Shown piece by piece: positions 34,990 to 46,875 of a stretch of DNA of 64,000 nucleotides; the first letter of the stretch is position 1, and the number at the start of each line of letters is the position of its first letter. A program made the position numbers and the translations under genes. The stretch is from contig CM070874.1 of the NCBI GenBank assembly GCA_036365515.1, positions 19,540,209 through 19,604,208 of the forward strand. Direction: 5' to 3'. This DNA comes from Torymus aiolomorphi (taxonomy: Eukaryota > Arthropoda > Insecta > Hymenoptera > Torymidae). The notes below the pieces were generated by a model. It saw only the letters and a list, made by a program, of their open reading frames with translations. It was not told the origin of the DNA and ran no database searches.

Positions 34990-35420
34990 CTAAAATAGTT
35001 TTAACCTCAAATATTTCCGAAATTTCTGGACTAATCATTTTGCCAAAAGAACTCGACCGAGAGCTATCCACCTACCTCTACAGAGAATTTCGAAGCGATT
35101 ACGTCAATTTTACTCCCGTAATCGTTGGACATACAAAACTCATTTTTTTCTCACATTTCAAGTCGACAAAGTGAATTCAAATAACAACAGAACCATGATA
35201 GTTAGAGGAATTTTTTTTTAGGAACGATGGTTATTTTAATGATCTTTCGAATGCTATCCATTTGATTCAAATATCTCGAGCTTATCAAAAAAAAGCAAAA
35301 ATCGATTTTGAGGAAATCGGAAATGCGAAGTAAAGCAAAAATGCATCGGCAAATCAAAAAAAGAAAACGAATTTTTGATCCACCATCACAAAAAAAGAAA
35401 CACTTATAAGGCAAAAAAAT
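34990..35420 (-). repeat. Dispersed AT-rich repeat, relative of the copia insert
   Basis: The reverse complement shares blocks such as gagttcttttggcaaa, atatttgaggttaaaa and atgagttttgtatgt with the sequence at 14270-14700. Both are copies of one non-coding repeat family. Ends are not resolved. Confidence 0.6.
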
Positions 35421-36440
35421 AACAATCATTCACTTACCACGTGCACATAACGGCGCGCCTGCAACCCCGACGGTGACTGGATGTACGAAATCACACGACC
35501 CAGGGGCTCGGGTCGGTGACAGCATATAAATTCCAGGGCTCTCCTCCAGGGAAATACTCTGGTACGTTTTGAGCTTCCTGTGCAGCCATGGCAACACAGT
35601 ATCACTCTTTTTATTGGTTCTGTTCCGTTTTTGGAAAACGCAGGAGTCAAGTGAAGTACAAGTGAGAGATACACGCCCGCTGCACTCAAGATCAACCAAG
35701 AGAGTGCGCAAATACACCTTGAAAACAAAGCAGGGATCCTGTACCGATAAGTCAGATAAAAGTTCCGGCTAGATGTAAAGTGCAACCTAAGCAGAAATTA
35801 CGCACTAACAGAAGAGAACCGCAGCACACAACAGCAGAAAACAATTAAGTGTGGGCGTAAGATAAGGCTCACCACTACACTCAGCCACAGCGCAAGAGCC
35901 GGAGTGTAACAGGACACCAGCCCGAGTCCTCTACAGCATATGGCATTGTATATTAAATAAAAATTGTCGCCATAAAGCACCAAACCATCTGCCAGAATCT
36001 ATGACAAAATTATTAAAACATCAAAATAATCAAAATACCACGAAATTTAGTTACCAGGGATAATTAATATATTGTAAATATCTTTTTTATCATTCGATTA
36101 AATAAGCTAAATGGCAAGAATCATAAAAAGCGTAAGAAGTAATTATTAAGGCTAACACTAAATAAATTTTTAAATAAAATTGCAAGGACTAGCTTGAAGA
36201 CTATAGTACTGTGTAACATGATGCGCTTCTCGCACCACGTTGAAAAGAAAAATCAATAGCAGAGAGCTACTGGCGGGGGGCGAGAGTCTACCCTGACACT
36301 GAGCTATGTGCGTACACACACACATAGCTAATCAGGTGTCTCTATACATGTGTCGAGGTACGCTGGGGACAAGCAGCGGACGCGCGCGTCGAAATTACCG
36401 CCGGGAGCTCGAGCCGTCGACGATGAGTAGCCGCCAGAAG
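35421..36440. other. Non-coding stretch
   Basis: A GC-richer part (35440-35960) contains frames on both strands without recognisable domains and a catataaattcc TATA-like site. The rest is AT-rich. No inverted repeat or RNA gene is seen. Confidence 0.35.
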
Positions 36441-36735
36441 AGAGATAGATAGATAGATAGATAGATAGCCTTTATTCACCTCAGCGGCAAAAAATAAAAA
36501 ATGCAATGAAAATAACAAAAATACAAGGTCACAAAATATAAGGTCAAAAAAAATATAAGGTCACAAAAATAACAAAAATATAAGATCACTGCAATACGTT
36601 GCAGTAAGCACGTCGTAAAATATTTACATAATATAATATCACAGTCAGAAAATTATCACAGTCTTAAACAATTAAAAATAAAAATATAAAAATAAATAAA
36701 TATAAATAAATATAAATAAATATAAATATATATAA
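36441..36735 (-). mobile_element. LINE 3'-end fragment
   Basis: On the minus strand the fragment ends AATAAAGGC followed by (TATC)n, the tail of a non-LTR element. The tatcacagtc motifs resemble the 3' UTR of the minus-strand LINE at 41486-42087, so it is probably the same family. It abuts the 5' end of LINE copy B. Confidence 0.6.
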
Positions 36736-36846
36736 ATAAATGACTCGCCAAGATGGCGGACGAGGGTGTGCTGCTTATGCAGACCCCTCCGCCAGAAATT
36801 TATTACAAATATCATCCCGGGACGCCAGTAGGAGTTGTGATGTGTA

Positions 36847-38333
36847 GTGTGTAACAATGTCTACCATAAAAGTGATTATAACAGAAAAAGAACACAAAAC
36901 TACTTATCTGCCATAGAAATAATATGTGAAGAACATAATATAGATGACATAACCTCTAAAGACCCATGTGTTGCAGCAGTGCTACTACGGAGGGAACTAG
37001 AAAATCTGAGAAACCAAAATGATCTGATAATGACAAGGAACGAAATACTAATAAAAACCAATGCACAGACAGAACAAAAATTAAAACAAGCTGAAGAAGA
37101 ATTGCTACTAATAAAAGCTAAGGAAATTAAAGGAAATCAAGAATTGACAAGTTTTCCTGAAGAAAAAATCTATTAAAACAAATAAGTACAGAAGTACACA
37201 ACAATAATCTCATGCCAAACCAAATTTTAGACAAAGAAAAGTATACCAAAAACAAAAAAACATTTGCAGAAGTGGTAGTAACTGATAAACAATTAGAAAA
37301 GAAAATACAAAAACTAATAGTGAAAAGAATACAGAGTGATAATAAAGGAACAAATGTGCCAGATATAAAACCATATATAGCTCACTATACAAATAAAAAT
37401 TCATCTATACAAGCAAAAAGTATAAAAATTAAGAACAAAGATGAAGCAATAATAAGCTTTATAAATAAGGAGAGTTTGATACAAACTGAGAATATACTAA
37501 AACAAAAGTATTCTGCCTACTACAAAATAACAAGAGAATCTATTAAAAATCCCAAAATGAAAATAACAGGCTTCGACAATTTTGAAGACATGGAGATTAA
37601 AGAAATAGAGCAAGATATTAACAAAAGGAACTTCAAACACCTAAACAGCAAATGCAAAGTGTTACATATATTTGATAACATTAAAACTAAAATTAACACT
37701 ATATTAATTGAAACACCAGCGGAAGTATATAATCAAATTGTGAGTAATAAATATAGAGTTCATATTGGTTATCAAAATTGCAGAGCATTCGATGACTTGA
37801 ATCTAACCCCGTGTTTTAACTGTGGTAGATTTGGTCATAGTGGTAAAAAGTGTAAGAATACGAAAATCTGCCTACGTTGTGCTGGAAATCATAACACGAT
37901 CAACTGTACTACCCCAAACGAACACAATTGTGTTAATTGTATGTACAGTAATCATCAATATAAAACAAATTATAATACTAAACACGTGGTAAATGATACC
38001 GAAAAATGCGAGGTTATGTTTCACAAGATAAAGAAGTTAATTGCTGAAACAGATTATCCAGTGAGACCGCACATTCCAAAATATGTAGGTAAAGTAAATT
38101 TTCAATCACAGTTACAAAACACTGATACAGCTACCGGTAAATCACCGGTCGTAACGACACCAAGAAGACAAAGTAGAATCTTTATCAGTCCGGCAACATC
38201 AGCTGGTAATTTATCGGCCACAACCTCACCAATAAATTTAAACAGAACCATATCACAAACGTATTACCCAACAGACTCAGCAACTTCTGAACTTCTGAAT
38301 TTTGAACATGGATCAACAACAACTAAATTTTGA
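36847..38333 (+). pseudogene. LINE copy B ORF1, zinc-knuckle nucleic-acid-binding protein
   Basis: A first part (to 37173) has a predicted coiled coil (VLLRRELENLRNQNDLIM). A frameshift leads to the second part from 37212, with CCHC knuckles CFNCGRFGHSGKKC and CLRCAGNHNTINC and a third CVNCMYSNHQYKTN. Such ORF1 proteins package the LINE RNA. The tail is Thr/Ser/Pro-rich and overlaps the ORF2 start. Confidence 0.8.
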
Positions 38334-38695
38334 AGTAATTTCACAAATAGAACAAGCTTTTGGTAATGTACAAACACTCAATAAAAGTATCGATAAAGGT
38401 AAAAATTTGATTTTATGTGTAAATATTAGAAGTATAAAACAAAACTTTGAAAAACTTGAAACTTTTATTGAATGTTTAGTTTTAGTTTAAATCTTGGAAT
38501 GTGCAATATACTCCATTGTACAACATATCAGGTTACAAAAGTTACTATAGTGAGAGTAAAGTGAATAAAGCAGATGGAGTTATGATGTATATAAAGGCTG
38601 AATTATCTAAACAGAGAGAAATTATAGTGGTCGACAACATATGTAACTTAAGCTCGGTTATAAAACTAATTGGCACCGAAAAAATGGCTACACTC
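38302..38695 (+). pseudogene. LINE copy B ORF2, endonuclease N-terminal remnant
   Basis: ILCVNIRSIKQNFEKLETFI and, in the next frame, YKSYYSESKVNKADGVMMYI are the opening motifs of an AP-like endonuclease. The catalytic middle and end are missing; the sequence jumps to the RT linker near 38678. Confidence 0.75.
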
Positions 38696-38699
38696 TAAA

Positions 38700-40760
38700 T
38701 TTGAAAAATAAAATCTAGAAAAGTATTAATTAATAAATCAATTAATTACAACAAGTTAAAACATGTTGCAAATAATTCAAACTGGTACTCAATATTGTCT
38801 ATGCAGGATCCTAATCTTGCAGTTAACGCATTAATTGACATGATAAATAATTATTGATGCGTCCACTACCAAAAAACAATTTAAAAATAAACTTCCGAGA
38901 AAAAATTGGATTACTAGTGCTATTATAGTCTCGTGTACTACTAAAGAGACACTGTATATCTTATGGAAAAACAATCCCACTTCTGAAGCCCTAAAAAAAG
39001 AGTATACAAATTACACTAAGATATTGAACAAAGTTATTAAAGAAGCAAAAGTTAAATATGAAAAGGAAATGGTAAAACGAAATAGCGGAAACTCTAGGGA
39101 ATTATGGAACATAATTAAAACTAAATTAGGGAAAAATGTGCATGATAATCCAATAAAATATATATACGAAAAGAATCAAAAAATCGAAAATAAAACTGAT
39201 ATAGCAAATGCTATGAACACCTATTTTTGCAAAATAATAATAACCTGAAACTTCCAGATAGGAATCCTGAATCCATTTTCTTTCGTCCGACAGATTTTGC
39301 TGAGATATACAAAATAATCAATACATTGAAAAATAAATCTGGAGGTGTAGACAATATTAACGCTAAATCATTGAAAATTCTCTCTGAATATATATGTGTG
39401 CCCTTAGAATATATCTTCAATTTATGTATTGTGAAATCTATTTGGCCTGACGCGCTAAAAAATGCTGAGGTAGTCCCTATTTACAAGGCTGGTGAAAAAT
39501 CTAATTACAGACCAATCTCTTTAATGTCGAACATTGCGAAAATTTTTGAAAAAATAATTTATAATAGATAATACCACTTTTTTGAAAAACATAACATAAT
39601 ATCAGAAAAACAATACGGTTTCGTTAAAAATAGGGGAACTACTGACGCATTAAATTATAGGTATATCAAATATCATATACGAAAACTTAGATAAAAGTAA
39701 ACCAATAATTGTTGCTTTTCTAGACTTAGCTAAAGCATTTGACACTGTTAATCATAGAGTTCTTTTAGATAAGCTTGAACGATACGGAGTAAGGGGTAGT
39801 GCCTTAAAACTGATGACTAGCTATCTCACAGATAGGCGGCAAAGAGTAAAAATTCAAGACTGTAAAAGTGAATATAAAGAATTTACTACGGGTGTTCCCC
39901 AAGGAACTATATTAGGACCATTACTTGTTATACTTTATGTCAATGACTTACTAGGAAGTATGCAAAATGACACAATCATGTCTTATGCTGATGACACGGT
40001 TATCATATCAAGTGACATGTGGTCCTCAGCTCAGGAAAAAATGTGTGCTTACCTTAATCATGTGGCCAAATGGCTTGCACAAAATAAACTGACGCTAAAT
40101 ATAGATAAAACGGTCTATATGACTCTCGGAAACTACTGTGATAGTGTGCCTGGCACACTAAACATCAAAATAGGAACGCAATTAATAAAAAGAGTTGAAA
40201 GTCATAAATACTTAGGGCTGTATTTCGACTACAATATGAAATGGGATAAGCATATAAGATATATCATTAAAAAAACCAAATACCTAATTTTTGTCTTTGC
40301 CAAGATAAAAAATATCATGGATACAAAAACATTAATGATAATATATTATGCTTTCTTTCATAGTCTAATCAATTATGGTGTAATTGCCTGGGGTGGTGCG
40401 TACGATAATAATATGAAACTAATAAAATCAACACAAAACAAAATATTGAAAATCATAAATAAAAATAAATTCTCTCAAACTAATCCACCTCTTGAAATAA
40501 AAAAATTATTCCAGTTAGAGTCAATATCCTTACATTATTCTACATTAAGAAATAAATATACAAACAGTGCGAGCAAGACCAGAAACAAAACAATTCAACT
40601 ACCTAAATGTGATAAAGGAATTAGTGATAAAAATAGCTACAATGAAGCTATAAGGGTCTTTAATGGGTTCTAAAGATCTCAAAGTTATGAATTTAAGTAG
40701 ACAATTAATGAAGAAAAAATTAAAAATGTTTATAGTAAAAGATGCAATATAATTTCAAAT
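38700..40760 (+). pseudogene. LINE copy B reverse transcriptase
   Basis: The motifs are the same as in copy [40 protein letters not shown] stop and a 4-bp insertion near 39570-39665 break the first half. From 39813 to 40671 the frame is clean for 286 codons, including the thumb. Copies A and B differ at only a few per cent of positions by eye. Confidence 0.88.
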
Positions 40761-41045
40761 AATAATTAAATCATAACCAATATATCTAAAAAATTATTTA
40801 ACTGTTATTTATGTACTACAATGGATTTTATCGATGTTAACAAACACTACGCACATACCATTATATAGTTTTTAAGAATCTTGTAGTTTGTAATATTTTT
40901 TTAGTTTATAAGTTTTCTATGTACCAGATCTACACACAGGCAATAATATTTGCCTCAGTAGGATTTACTTACTTATGTATATTTCATGTATATTAATGTA
41001 ATGTAAATATTTTCTGGAAATAAATAAAAAATAAAAATAAAATAA

Positions 41046-41134
41046 AAAAAATATAAATAAATATAAATAAATAAATAAATAAATAGATAAATAAATAAAT
41101 AAATAGATAAATAAATAAATAAATAAATACCCCG
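41046..41134. repeat. (AAATA/TAAA)n tail repeats
   Basis: The A-rich tail of plus-strand LINE copy B runs into the T-rich tail (read on the minus strand) of the next LINE fragment, so two tails meet head to head. Confidence 0.8.
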
Positions 41135-41482
41135 CCATCACGAAACTGACGCAGACATGCAGTTTGATGGACCACGCTAGGGATCGAGATCGAAAAGGTA
41201 CCGACGTACCGCCCTACGGAAACTAGCATAGGATGGAACGAAGCGTAGACATGGGGGGAGGGAGTTCCAGAGAATTGCGCCTTGCACCTCCAACGATCCC
41301 TCGGCCACTTAAGCCAGCCTAAACGTTTACGAAAAGGAGTAATATGCACATCCCTCCTCACCCCAAAGACGTACCTTACACATGAATTATGGAGTCGCTG
41401 TAATCTAATCCACTGATCGTTCCTTGCGTCTAGGTATACTACTACGCAGTAATCCAAGTGAGGCTGAACTAATGACTCGACC

Positions 41483-41484
<2 letters not shown>
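41135..41484 (-). pseudogene. LINE fragment, C-terminal end of ORF2
   Basis: LVQPHLDYCVVVYLDARNDQ and CVRYVFGVRRDVHITPFRKR match the C-terminal region of the LINE at 42088-43674. Only the last hundred or so residues remain and they drift out of frame. Confidence 0.75.

Positions 41485-41537
<53 letters not shown>
41485..41537. repeat. (GA)n microsatellite, LINE D tail
   Basis: About 52 bp of GA forms the 3' tail of LINE D read as (CT)n on the minus strand. Confidence 0.95.
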
Positions 41538-41541
<4 letters not shown>

Positions 41542-42087
41542 TTGTGTTAAAAACACAAAGTGTTCAAAATATAAACAGTGTACATTAGAAAATTCGCCAA
41601 AATTAATATGTAAAACATAAAATGTAAAACAAGGATATCACGAATCAAATCGAATACTTTTAAAAGATGATATCACAGTCAAAATAATACTAAGGTAGTG
41701 ATATCACAGATAATACTTATAAGAGATGATATCACAGTCAAAATAATACTAGGTTATCAGTAGTGATATCACAGTCGCAGAGTGAGATCACAGTCGAAGT
41801 TATAAGAAAATACTGAAAACTTTGGGCCAGTATAGTCACCGTGGCGAATAAAATATTAAAAACACAATATTAACAATAAAAGTTTTTAAAATACCTATCA
41901 GTCGAAGTACTAAAACTATAAGCAACTAAAACTGATACATTCATTCATCCAGTCATACTTATAAATTACAGACATACTTATAAATTACTGGCATACAACT
42001 AGCCTAAGAATACAGGACACAACGAATACATAAATAGTGTAAATGGGACAACACAAGAGTACATAAAGCTATCACATTAAAGGTGAC

Positions 42088-43674
42088 TTATTCCAGGTCA
42101 GATAAGTGCCTCATTACTGCGCGCTTGAACCAACTGAGAGACAATAGGTTTCGAATCTCAGTGGGTAGAGAGTTCCATAAATGCGCTCCTCGCACCTGGA
42201 ATGATTTAATTCCGTACGATTTGCGCATCAGAGGGGGCTCAAGTTCTTTTATCACTCCTCTTACGTTACCCCTGGGCACGTATCTAGTAAAGAGACCTAC
42301 TAGACAGTCCGGAACATTCATACGCACGATTTTGTACATCAGTACAGCCTTAAAATAGAGTCTCCTCGAATCAGTGCGTAGCCAGCCCAATGAGGTTCTG
42401 TGAGGAGTGATGTGATCATCCCTCCTAAAACCAACCACATACTTAACACCTGAATTCTGCAGGACCTGCAGTCGGATTCTCAGCTCCTGAGAAGCATTCA
42501 ACATCACGACAGAACAATAGTACAGGTGGAGGAAAAGCAATGCCTCAACAAGCCGTTTACGGAGAGTCTTGGTAGTATATTTTCTGAAAAATCTCAGATG
42601 GTACATAATTCTATTGCACTTTTTAGTTATTTTGTCTACCTGATTTTTCCAGGTTAGTCCAGAGTCCAGTACTACATCGAGACTCTCAACAGAGTTAGAA
42701 AAGGGAATCTTGTTGCCACAACCCAAAACAATGCAGAGTGAGGAATCACTTTTTACGCTGTTAACGTATCGATTGCTCCCGAAAACAATCGCTTTCGTCT
42801 TACCTGCATTGAGTTTGAGCGAGGCACCAGTTGACCATTCCGAAACTGCCCTTGCAGCCCGCTGGATCAGTGCCATCCCCTCATCCAGTCTATCACGCCA
42901 AATTTGACAATAAACTTGCAGGTCATCTGCGTATAAAAGATGTTGAACATCCAAAGGGCCAAGAACCCCTGTTAGATCGTTGATATAGAAGCAAAACAAC
43001 AAGGGTCCTAGTACTGACCCCTGTGGGACTCCTAAATTAGTACTGAGCCATGGTGACTCCCCCGAACATTTTGAGGATACGCGTTGCATCCTGCCTTCAA
43101 AGTAGGAGCTAATCCACAAGAGGGCAGCCCTAGAGAATCCCATCAATCTTAACTTCTCGAGAAGTCGGGAAGGCAAGATAGTGTCGAAAGCCTTACTAAA
43201 ATCAAACAGCAGAAGGATTGTCATCAGTTTTTTGTCCATGCCTGTTCTTATGTCGTCCGCTAGTTTTAGTAAGGCCGTTCGCGTGGAGTTGAATCGTCGA
43301 AAGCCAGTCTGTTTAGGATCGAGCATTTTTGAGGTCTCAAGATGCTCCATCAGCTGTGAAAGACCAAACTTCTCCAGCACCTTAGAAAGAAAGCAGAGCA
43401 AGACGATTGGTCGGAAATCTGAAGGAGATGAAGGTGCCTTGCTTTTCTTCAGAGAAACTATGTTTGCTCTCTTCCAGAGGGCTGGGAAGACGTTTGCAGT
43501 CAAAGAGGAGTTGAAGAGTTTGACTAAAAGGTTGCCGATGACTGGCAGTGTTTTGACAACGACATTTTGTGGAATGCCATCTACTCCACGTGCCTGCCAT
43601 GAGAAGTGAGATATCGCAATTACTACATCATTAAAATTTATTGGTTTAAAGGAGAAACCATCGGAATTACTCAT
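42088..43674 (-). CDS. LINE D reverse transcriptase, 528 codons
   Basis: The frame is uninterrupted. Motifs in order: DFRPIVLLCFLSKVLEKF, LLLFDFSKAFDTILPSRLLE, LGVPQGSVLGPLLF, LLYADDLQVYCQ (YADD box), LKLNAGKTKAIVFGSN, and a complete thumb and C-terminal region ending HLSDLE. It would copy LINE RNA at the nicked target. It is the best-preserved enzyme frame in the window, although the endonuclease in the same ORF2 is frameshifted. Confidence 0.9.
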   Translation of the reverse strand: MSNSDGFSFKPINFNDVVIAISHFSWQARGVDGIPQNVVVKTLPVIGNLLVKLFNSSLTANVFPALWKRANIVSLKKSKAPSSPSDFRPIVLLCFLSKVLEKFGLSQLMEHLETSKMLDPKQTGFRRFNSTRTALLKLADDIRTGMDKKLMTILLLFDFSKAFDTILPSRLLEKLRLMGFSRAALLWISSYFEGRMQRVSSKCSGESPWLSTNLGVPQGSVLGPLLFCFYINDLTGVLGPLDVQHLLYADDLQVYCQIWRDRLDEGMALIQRAARAVSEWSTGASLKLNAGKTKAIVFGSNRYVNSVKSDSSLCIVLGCGNKIPFSNSVESLDVVLDSGLTWKNQVDKITKKCNRIMYHLRFFRKYTTKTLRKRLVEALLFLHLYYCSVVMLNASQELRIRLQVLQNSGVKYVVGFRRDDHITPHRTSLGWLRTDSRRLYFKAVLMYKIVRMNVPDCLVGLFTRYVPRGNVRGVIKELEPPLMRKSYGIKSFQVRGAHLWNSLPTEIRNLLSLSWFKRAVMRHLSDLE

Positions 43675-44857
43675 AGAGATAATTCTGCGACATCTCGCGG
43701 AGAGACCGACACTCCGGCAAAGTGACAGTTAAGCTCATCCGGAGTAAACCCGTTCAGATCCTCAGAGTGCTTGGGTAAGAGCCTCAGGCCACGCAACTCT
43801 TTCCAAACATTACCATCTGATAGAACATCAAAAAGTCTGGGTTGAAGGTAGGACGTCTTGGCTAGGTCAGTTTGTTCGTCAAGTTGCTTCCGTAGTGTGA
43901 TAAATGAGTCATATAAATCTTGTTGTCCAGTCCGCTTGTATCATCTGTAAAACGTGTCACGTCTACGGAGAAGCTAGCTCTGCATCAATCCACGGCAGTC
44001 TGCCCTTTTTAGGAGCAACAGTTTTTTCCGGTGCCAAAGTGTCCATAGCGGCCGTCAGATTGGTGCAAAGGCAGTCCAGAGCTTTCTCGGTGTCAACGAC
44101 GTCAGCATCAAAGCATGTCCAATCACAGCAACCCAACTGAGCTACGAGATCTTCAGGGGCTATATTTTTGTAGTCTCTGTAGGTGAAGTCGGCCTTATTT
44201 GGCACAACTAAGTTGAGCTTGATGGTAACATCTATGAAGTTGTGATTGCTGTGAAAGTCAGCTGGAATGTTTCGGCCGTTGATAATTGTGTCGTTATCGT
44301 CGACGAAGATGACATCAATCCAGATGCCAGATTTGCTTTTAAAATGCGTTGGGCCATGCTGGACCAGCTGTAGCGACAACTCAGATGCCAAGTTGCGAAC
44401 AAACTTCGCATCATGGCTGCACGTTGGAGGTCGGCATAGAGATCTCCCATGATTATTTTATAACTATAGTCACCTGACACCGATCGCAATGTGTTGACAA
44501 GATCCGAGCTCTTTAAAAAGGCAATTTTTGGCGGTCTATAATTAACTGCAGCAAGAATAGGAGGATTTTTACAGTCACTGTGGAGCAAAAGACAAATTCT
44601 GGTAGTTTAGGTTTACCCTTCCGTTCTGTGCCGGAGGTTGCTATAACCTCACAGCGCAAGTGTTCTCTCACGAACAATGCTACTCCTCCGCCATTAACAT
44701 TGCGATCTTGCCTTATAACTTTAAAGCCGGGTGTCCCAATCACGCCATCCGAAACAGCCGAATCCAGCCAGGTCTCAGCAATACCAAGTAGGTCATAGGA
44801 GGGATTGTCGCTAAGAAATTGACGGATTTGATCAATGTGAGCACGAAGATAGTTCAC
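43675..44857 (-). pseudogene. LINE D endonuclease and linker
   Basis: Motifs occur in three frames: YDLLGIAETWLDSAVSD and NVNGGGVALFVREHL, then ILAAVNYRPPK and YKIIMGDLYADL, then SGIWIDVIFVDD and HNFIDVTIKL. These follow the AP-endonuclease order (E in the AETW motif, GD near IMGD, late HN instead of the usual DH). Frameshifts lie near 44590, 44400 and 43680. Confidence 0.82.
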
Positions 44858-44981
44858 ATTGATAAAGCCCGCTTGTAGCCCGCTCTTTCTCCCTACATGC
44901 TTTCCGGTCGGGACCCCGCCTAGTCAGTTATCATCTTTGTCTTTTGACTCTTTTTTGTTGTTACTTTTTGCCTTCGATTTT

Positions 44982-45406
44982 TTAACATTTCTTTTTTTTT
45001 GTGGTAGCCGTTAATTCAGCATTAGTAGAGTTCGTGATAACAATGTCATTAGGCATCACACCTGTTTGATTTTTAATTGCATCTGTATTCTCATTCTTAT
45101 ACGACGCCGCAATTGCTTGTAAATCAGTGGGCGAACTATAGGTAAATACTCGTTCCCCATCACGCATCCTGGCTAAGAACTGCCCTCGCCTGTGCCAGAT
45201 ATATTTAAATCCCAATTTTTTGCTAAAGACTTAAGATTTTTAAATTCTTTATACATATCACTTGGTAAGTACTCATTTATAAAAATTGAAGCCACAGGTA
45301 AGGCCCCGTTCTCGCCAAAATGCATGGGGTCTAGCTGTTGAGTATTTAAACCAGTAACTTTATGTTTATTTTTTTTTTGTATATTTGAACACCCTCCATT
45401 ATTCAA
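44982..45406 (-). pseudogene. LINE D ORF1 C-terminal domain
   Basis: Two overlapping frames give ASIFINEYLPSDMYKEFKNL and then FKYIWHRRGQFLARMRDGER, the C-terminal fold seen in ORF1 of many CR1- and Jockey-like LINEs and related to the baculovirus FP-type C-terminus. The N-terminus is missing. Confidence 0.65.
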
Positions 45407-45439
45407 AAAATCGTGAAAATTCGATATTTGAGGGCCAAT

Positions 45440-45770
45440 CCGTGGAATATTTATTTATTTATTTATTTATTTAAACCAGAGTAGTACATGTTGTATTACA
45501 TGTTATTGCTTACTTCAGGACATAGTTACATGTCTGAACCAGCAAACATCCTATAGAGGTAGACATAGCTACCTGTACATAGGTCCGGTGTACTTAAAAC
45601 TAAAAAAAACTTAAGTAACTTATAAACTAGGCATGGAAACAAAGATTCCACTATAAATAATATATTTTGTCCACATTGATTATCTCACCCATACTGGAAG
45701 GTAAAATTTTTATTTATTTATTTATTTAATTTATTTATTTATTTATTTATTTTTTTAATTCTATAATATA
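45440..45770 (-). mobile_element. LINE 3' tail fragments with (TTTA)n
   Basis: Two T-rich tetranucleotide runs (45445-45472 and 45708-45755) border short 3'-UTR-like sequence. Its reverse complement resembles the end of LINE copies A and B (a ctatgta block, then tactact and the AAATAAAT tail). They are probably severely truncated LINE copies. Confidence 0.5.
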
Positions 45771-45853
45771 TTAGTACCGATCCAAATTTTTAGCTTTTTC
45801 TTATTATAATTTATAATAAGGAGTAAAATAAAAAATCCATATAAATTACATTC

Positions 45854-45894
45854 AGCAACGTTTCGCCAGCAAGGTTCGCTGGCCTCATCAGGCT
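45854..45894 (-). ncRNA. Hammerhead ribozyme of PLE1
   Basis: On the minus strand: stem I AGC/GCU, core CUGAUGA, stem II GCCAGC/GCUGGC with one bulged G, core GAA, then ACGUU with cleavage predicted after GUU. Stem III would be the self-complementary ACGU, so the motif probably works as a dimer, as proposed for Penelope-like elements. Confidence 0.78.
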
Positions 45895-46274
45895 ATTATT
45901 TATTCCAAACAAAAACAACAAATAAATATTACAAACACAATACAAGATTTTCGATGAAGAGCACAAACTTTTCTCACCAGTAAATTTAATTATTAATTAT
46001 ATAACATAATAATATTCGGAAGTGGAAGGAAAGACGACTTCCACTGCCACCGTCAATGTTTTAAACTGCGAATGAAAACCAACCGCCGTTGTCTTATATA
46101 TAGTCAACGGCGTTGGTGTGTTTATTCTGGAAAGGTTATTAAGCTTCTTGTACGTGTGGCTCAGTGATTGTGTGTCTTCTTTTCTATTGAGAGTGTGTTT
46201 ATACATGTTAATGTGAAGCATCTCGGAAATAAGTCGCTTATTATAATTCTTTTCTCTATCCAAAATTTTTACAT

Positions 46275-46875
46275 TGTTACGTCCGGAGTCGTATTCTCAT
46301 TTTAAAGAAAAAGCATAATTAGTATCAGATATTTCCTGACACATAAAAGCGGGAATGCAATTTTTTTCAAACACAGCATTTTGCTCATGCGGCGCCGTGA
46401 CGTAGTAGGTCATCACACTTGCGAAAAACAACGTACGATATTCTCTTTAAGGTCAGCATTTCTCAATGCCACCGCCGAATCGTATACGACTGACGAATTT
46501 TACATTGCAAAATAAGATGATCTCGATTTACTGTCACCGGGCTCATCTTTAACCTAATTATTCTGTATTATAAAAGAAGTGATGCGCGTCACGCGAATCA
46601 GTCACAGCGTACAAGAAACCTGGCGAACTCCGTGTACCTCTACGACATTGAGAAGTTGAAATCGTAAGCCTTACTCGTCTAGTAAGCAGATCATATAAGT
46701 TATTTATAGTAAATCTATAAAAGCAAGCGTCATAAAAAAGAATTGTAATTGAAATTATAACACATCGATCTACCAGAAGCCAGCAGATTGTATTGGTAAT
46801 AAATTATTGTATTTTATATAATAAACTTACATAAAACCAATTACTACTTATTTCCATTTATTTCCGGACTTAACA
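46275..46875 (+). mobile_element. Solo LTR (601 bp) in PLE1
   Basis: It begins TGTTACGTCCGG and ends CCGGACTTAACA and is flanked by ACAT on both sides (46271-46274 and 46876-46879). Without it and one ACAT, the PLE nuclease frame is continuous. It contains a tattataaaag promoter site near 46563 and AATAAA near 46799. The 4-bp duplication fits Ty3/gypsy. It differs from the LTRs at 23471 and 49848. Confidence 0.88.

Larger units (their letters stand above)
36740..41045 (+). mobile_element. LINE copy B, ORF1 and ORF2 present, endonuclease deleted
   Basis: The copy has a 5' leader, ORF1, the start of ORF2 and a full reverse transcriptase. It ends at 3' sequence nearly identical to copy A with an (AAATA)n-type tail. 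Similarity to copy A starts abruptly at aaaaaatggctacactc (38678), which is exactly where copy A begins. Most of the endonuclease that should precede this point is absent. Confidence 0.88.
41486..45406 (-). mobile_element. LINE D, nearly complete non-LTR element on the minus strand
   Basis: From high to low coordinates it holds an ORF1 C-terminal part, the ORF2 endonuclease, the reverse transcriptase and a 600-bp 3' UTR ending AATAAAT followed by (CT)n. The 3' UTR has repeated gatatcacagtcaaaataat motifs. Frameshifts in ORF1 and the endonuclease make it defective, but the RT is intact. Confidence 0.88.

Noticed and set aside
35426..35785. 119-codon minus-strand frame with hydrophobic stretch
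   Set aside because: No recognisable domain, no splice or promoter context, and overlapping frames on the other strand.
42710..43609. Plus-strand frames across LINE D
   Set aside because: They are shadows of the intact reverse transcriptase on the other strand.
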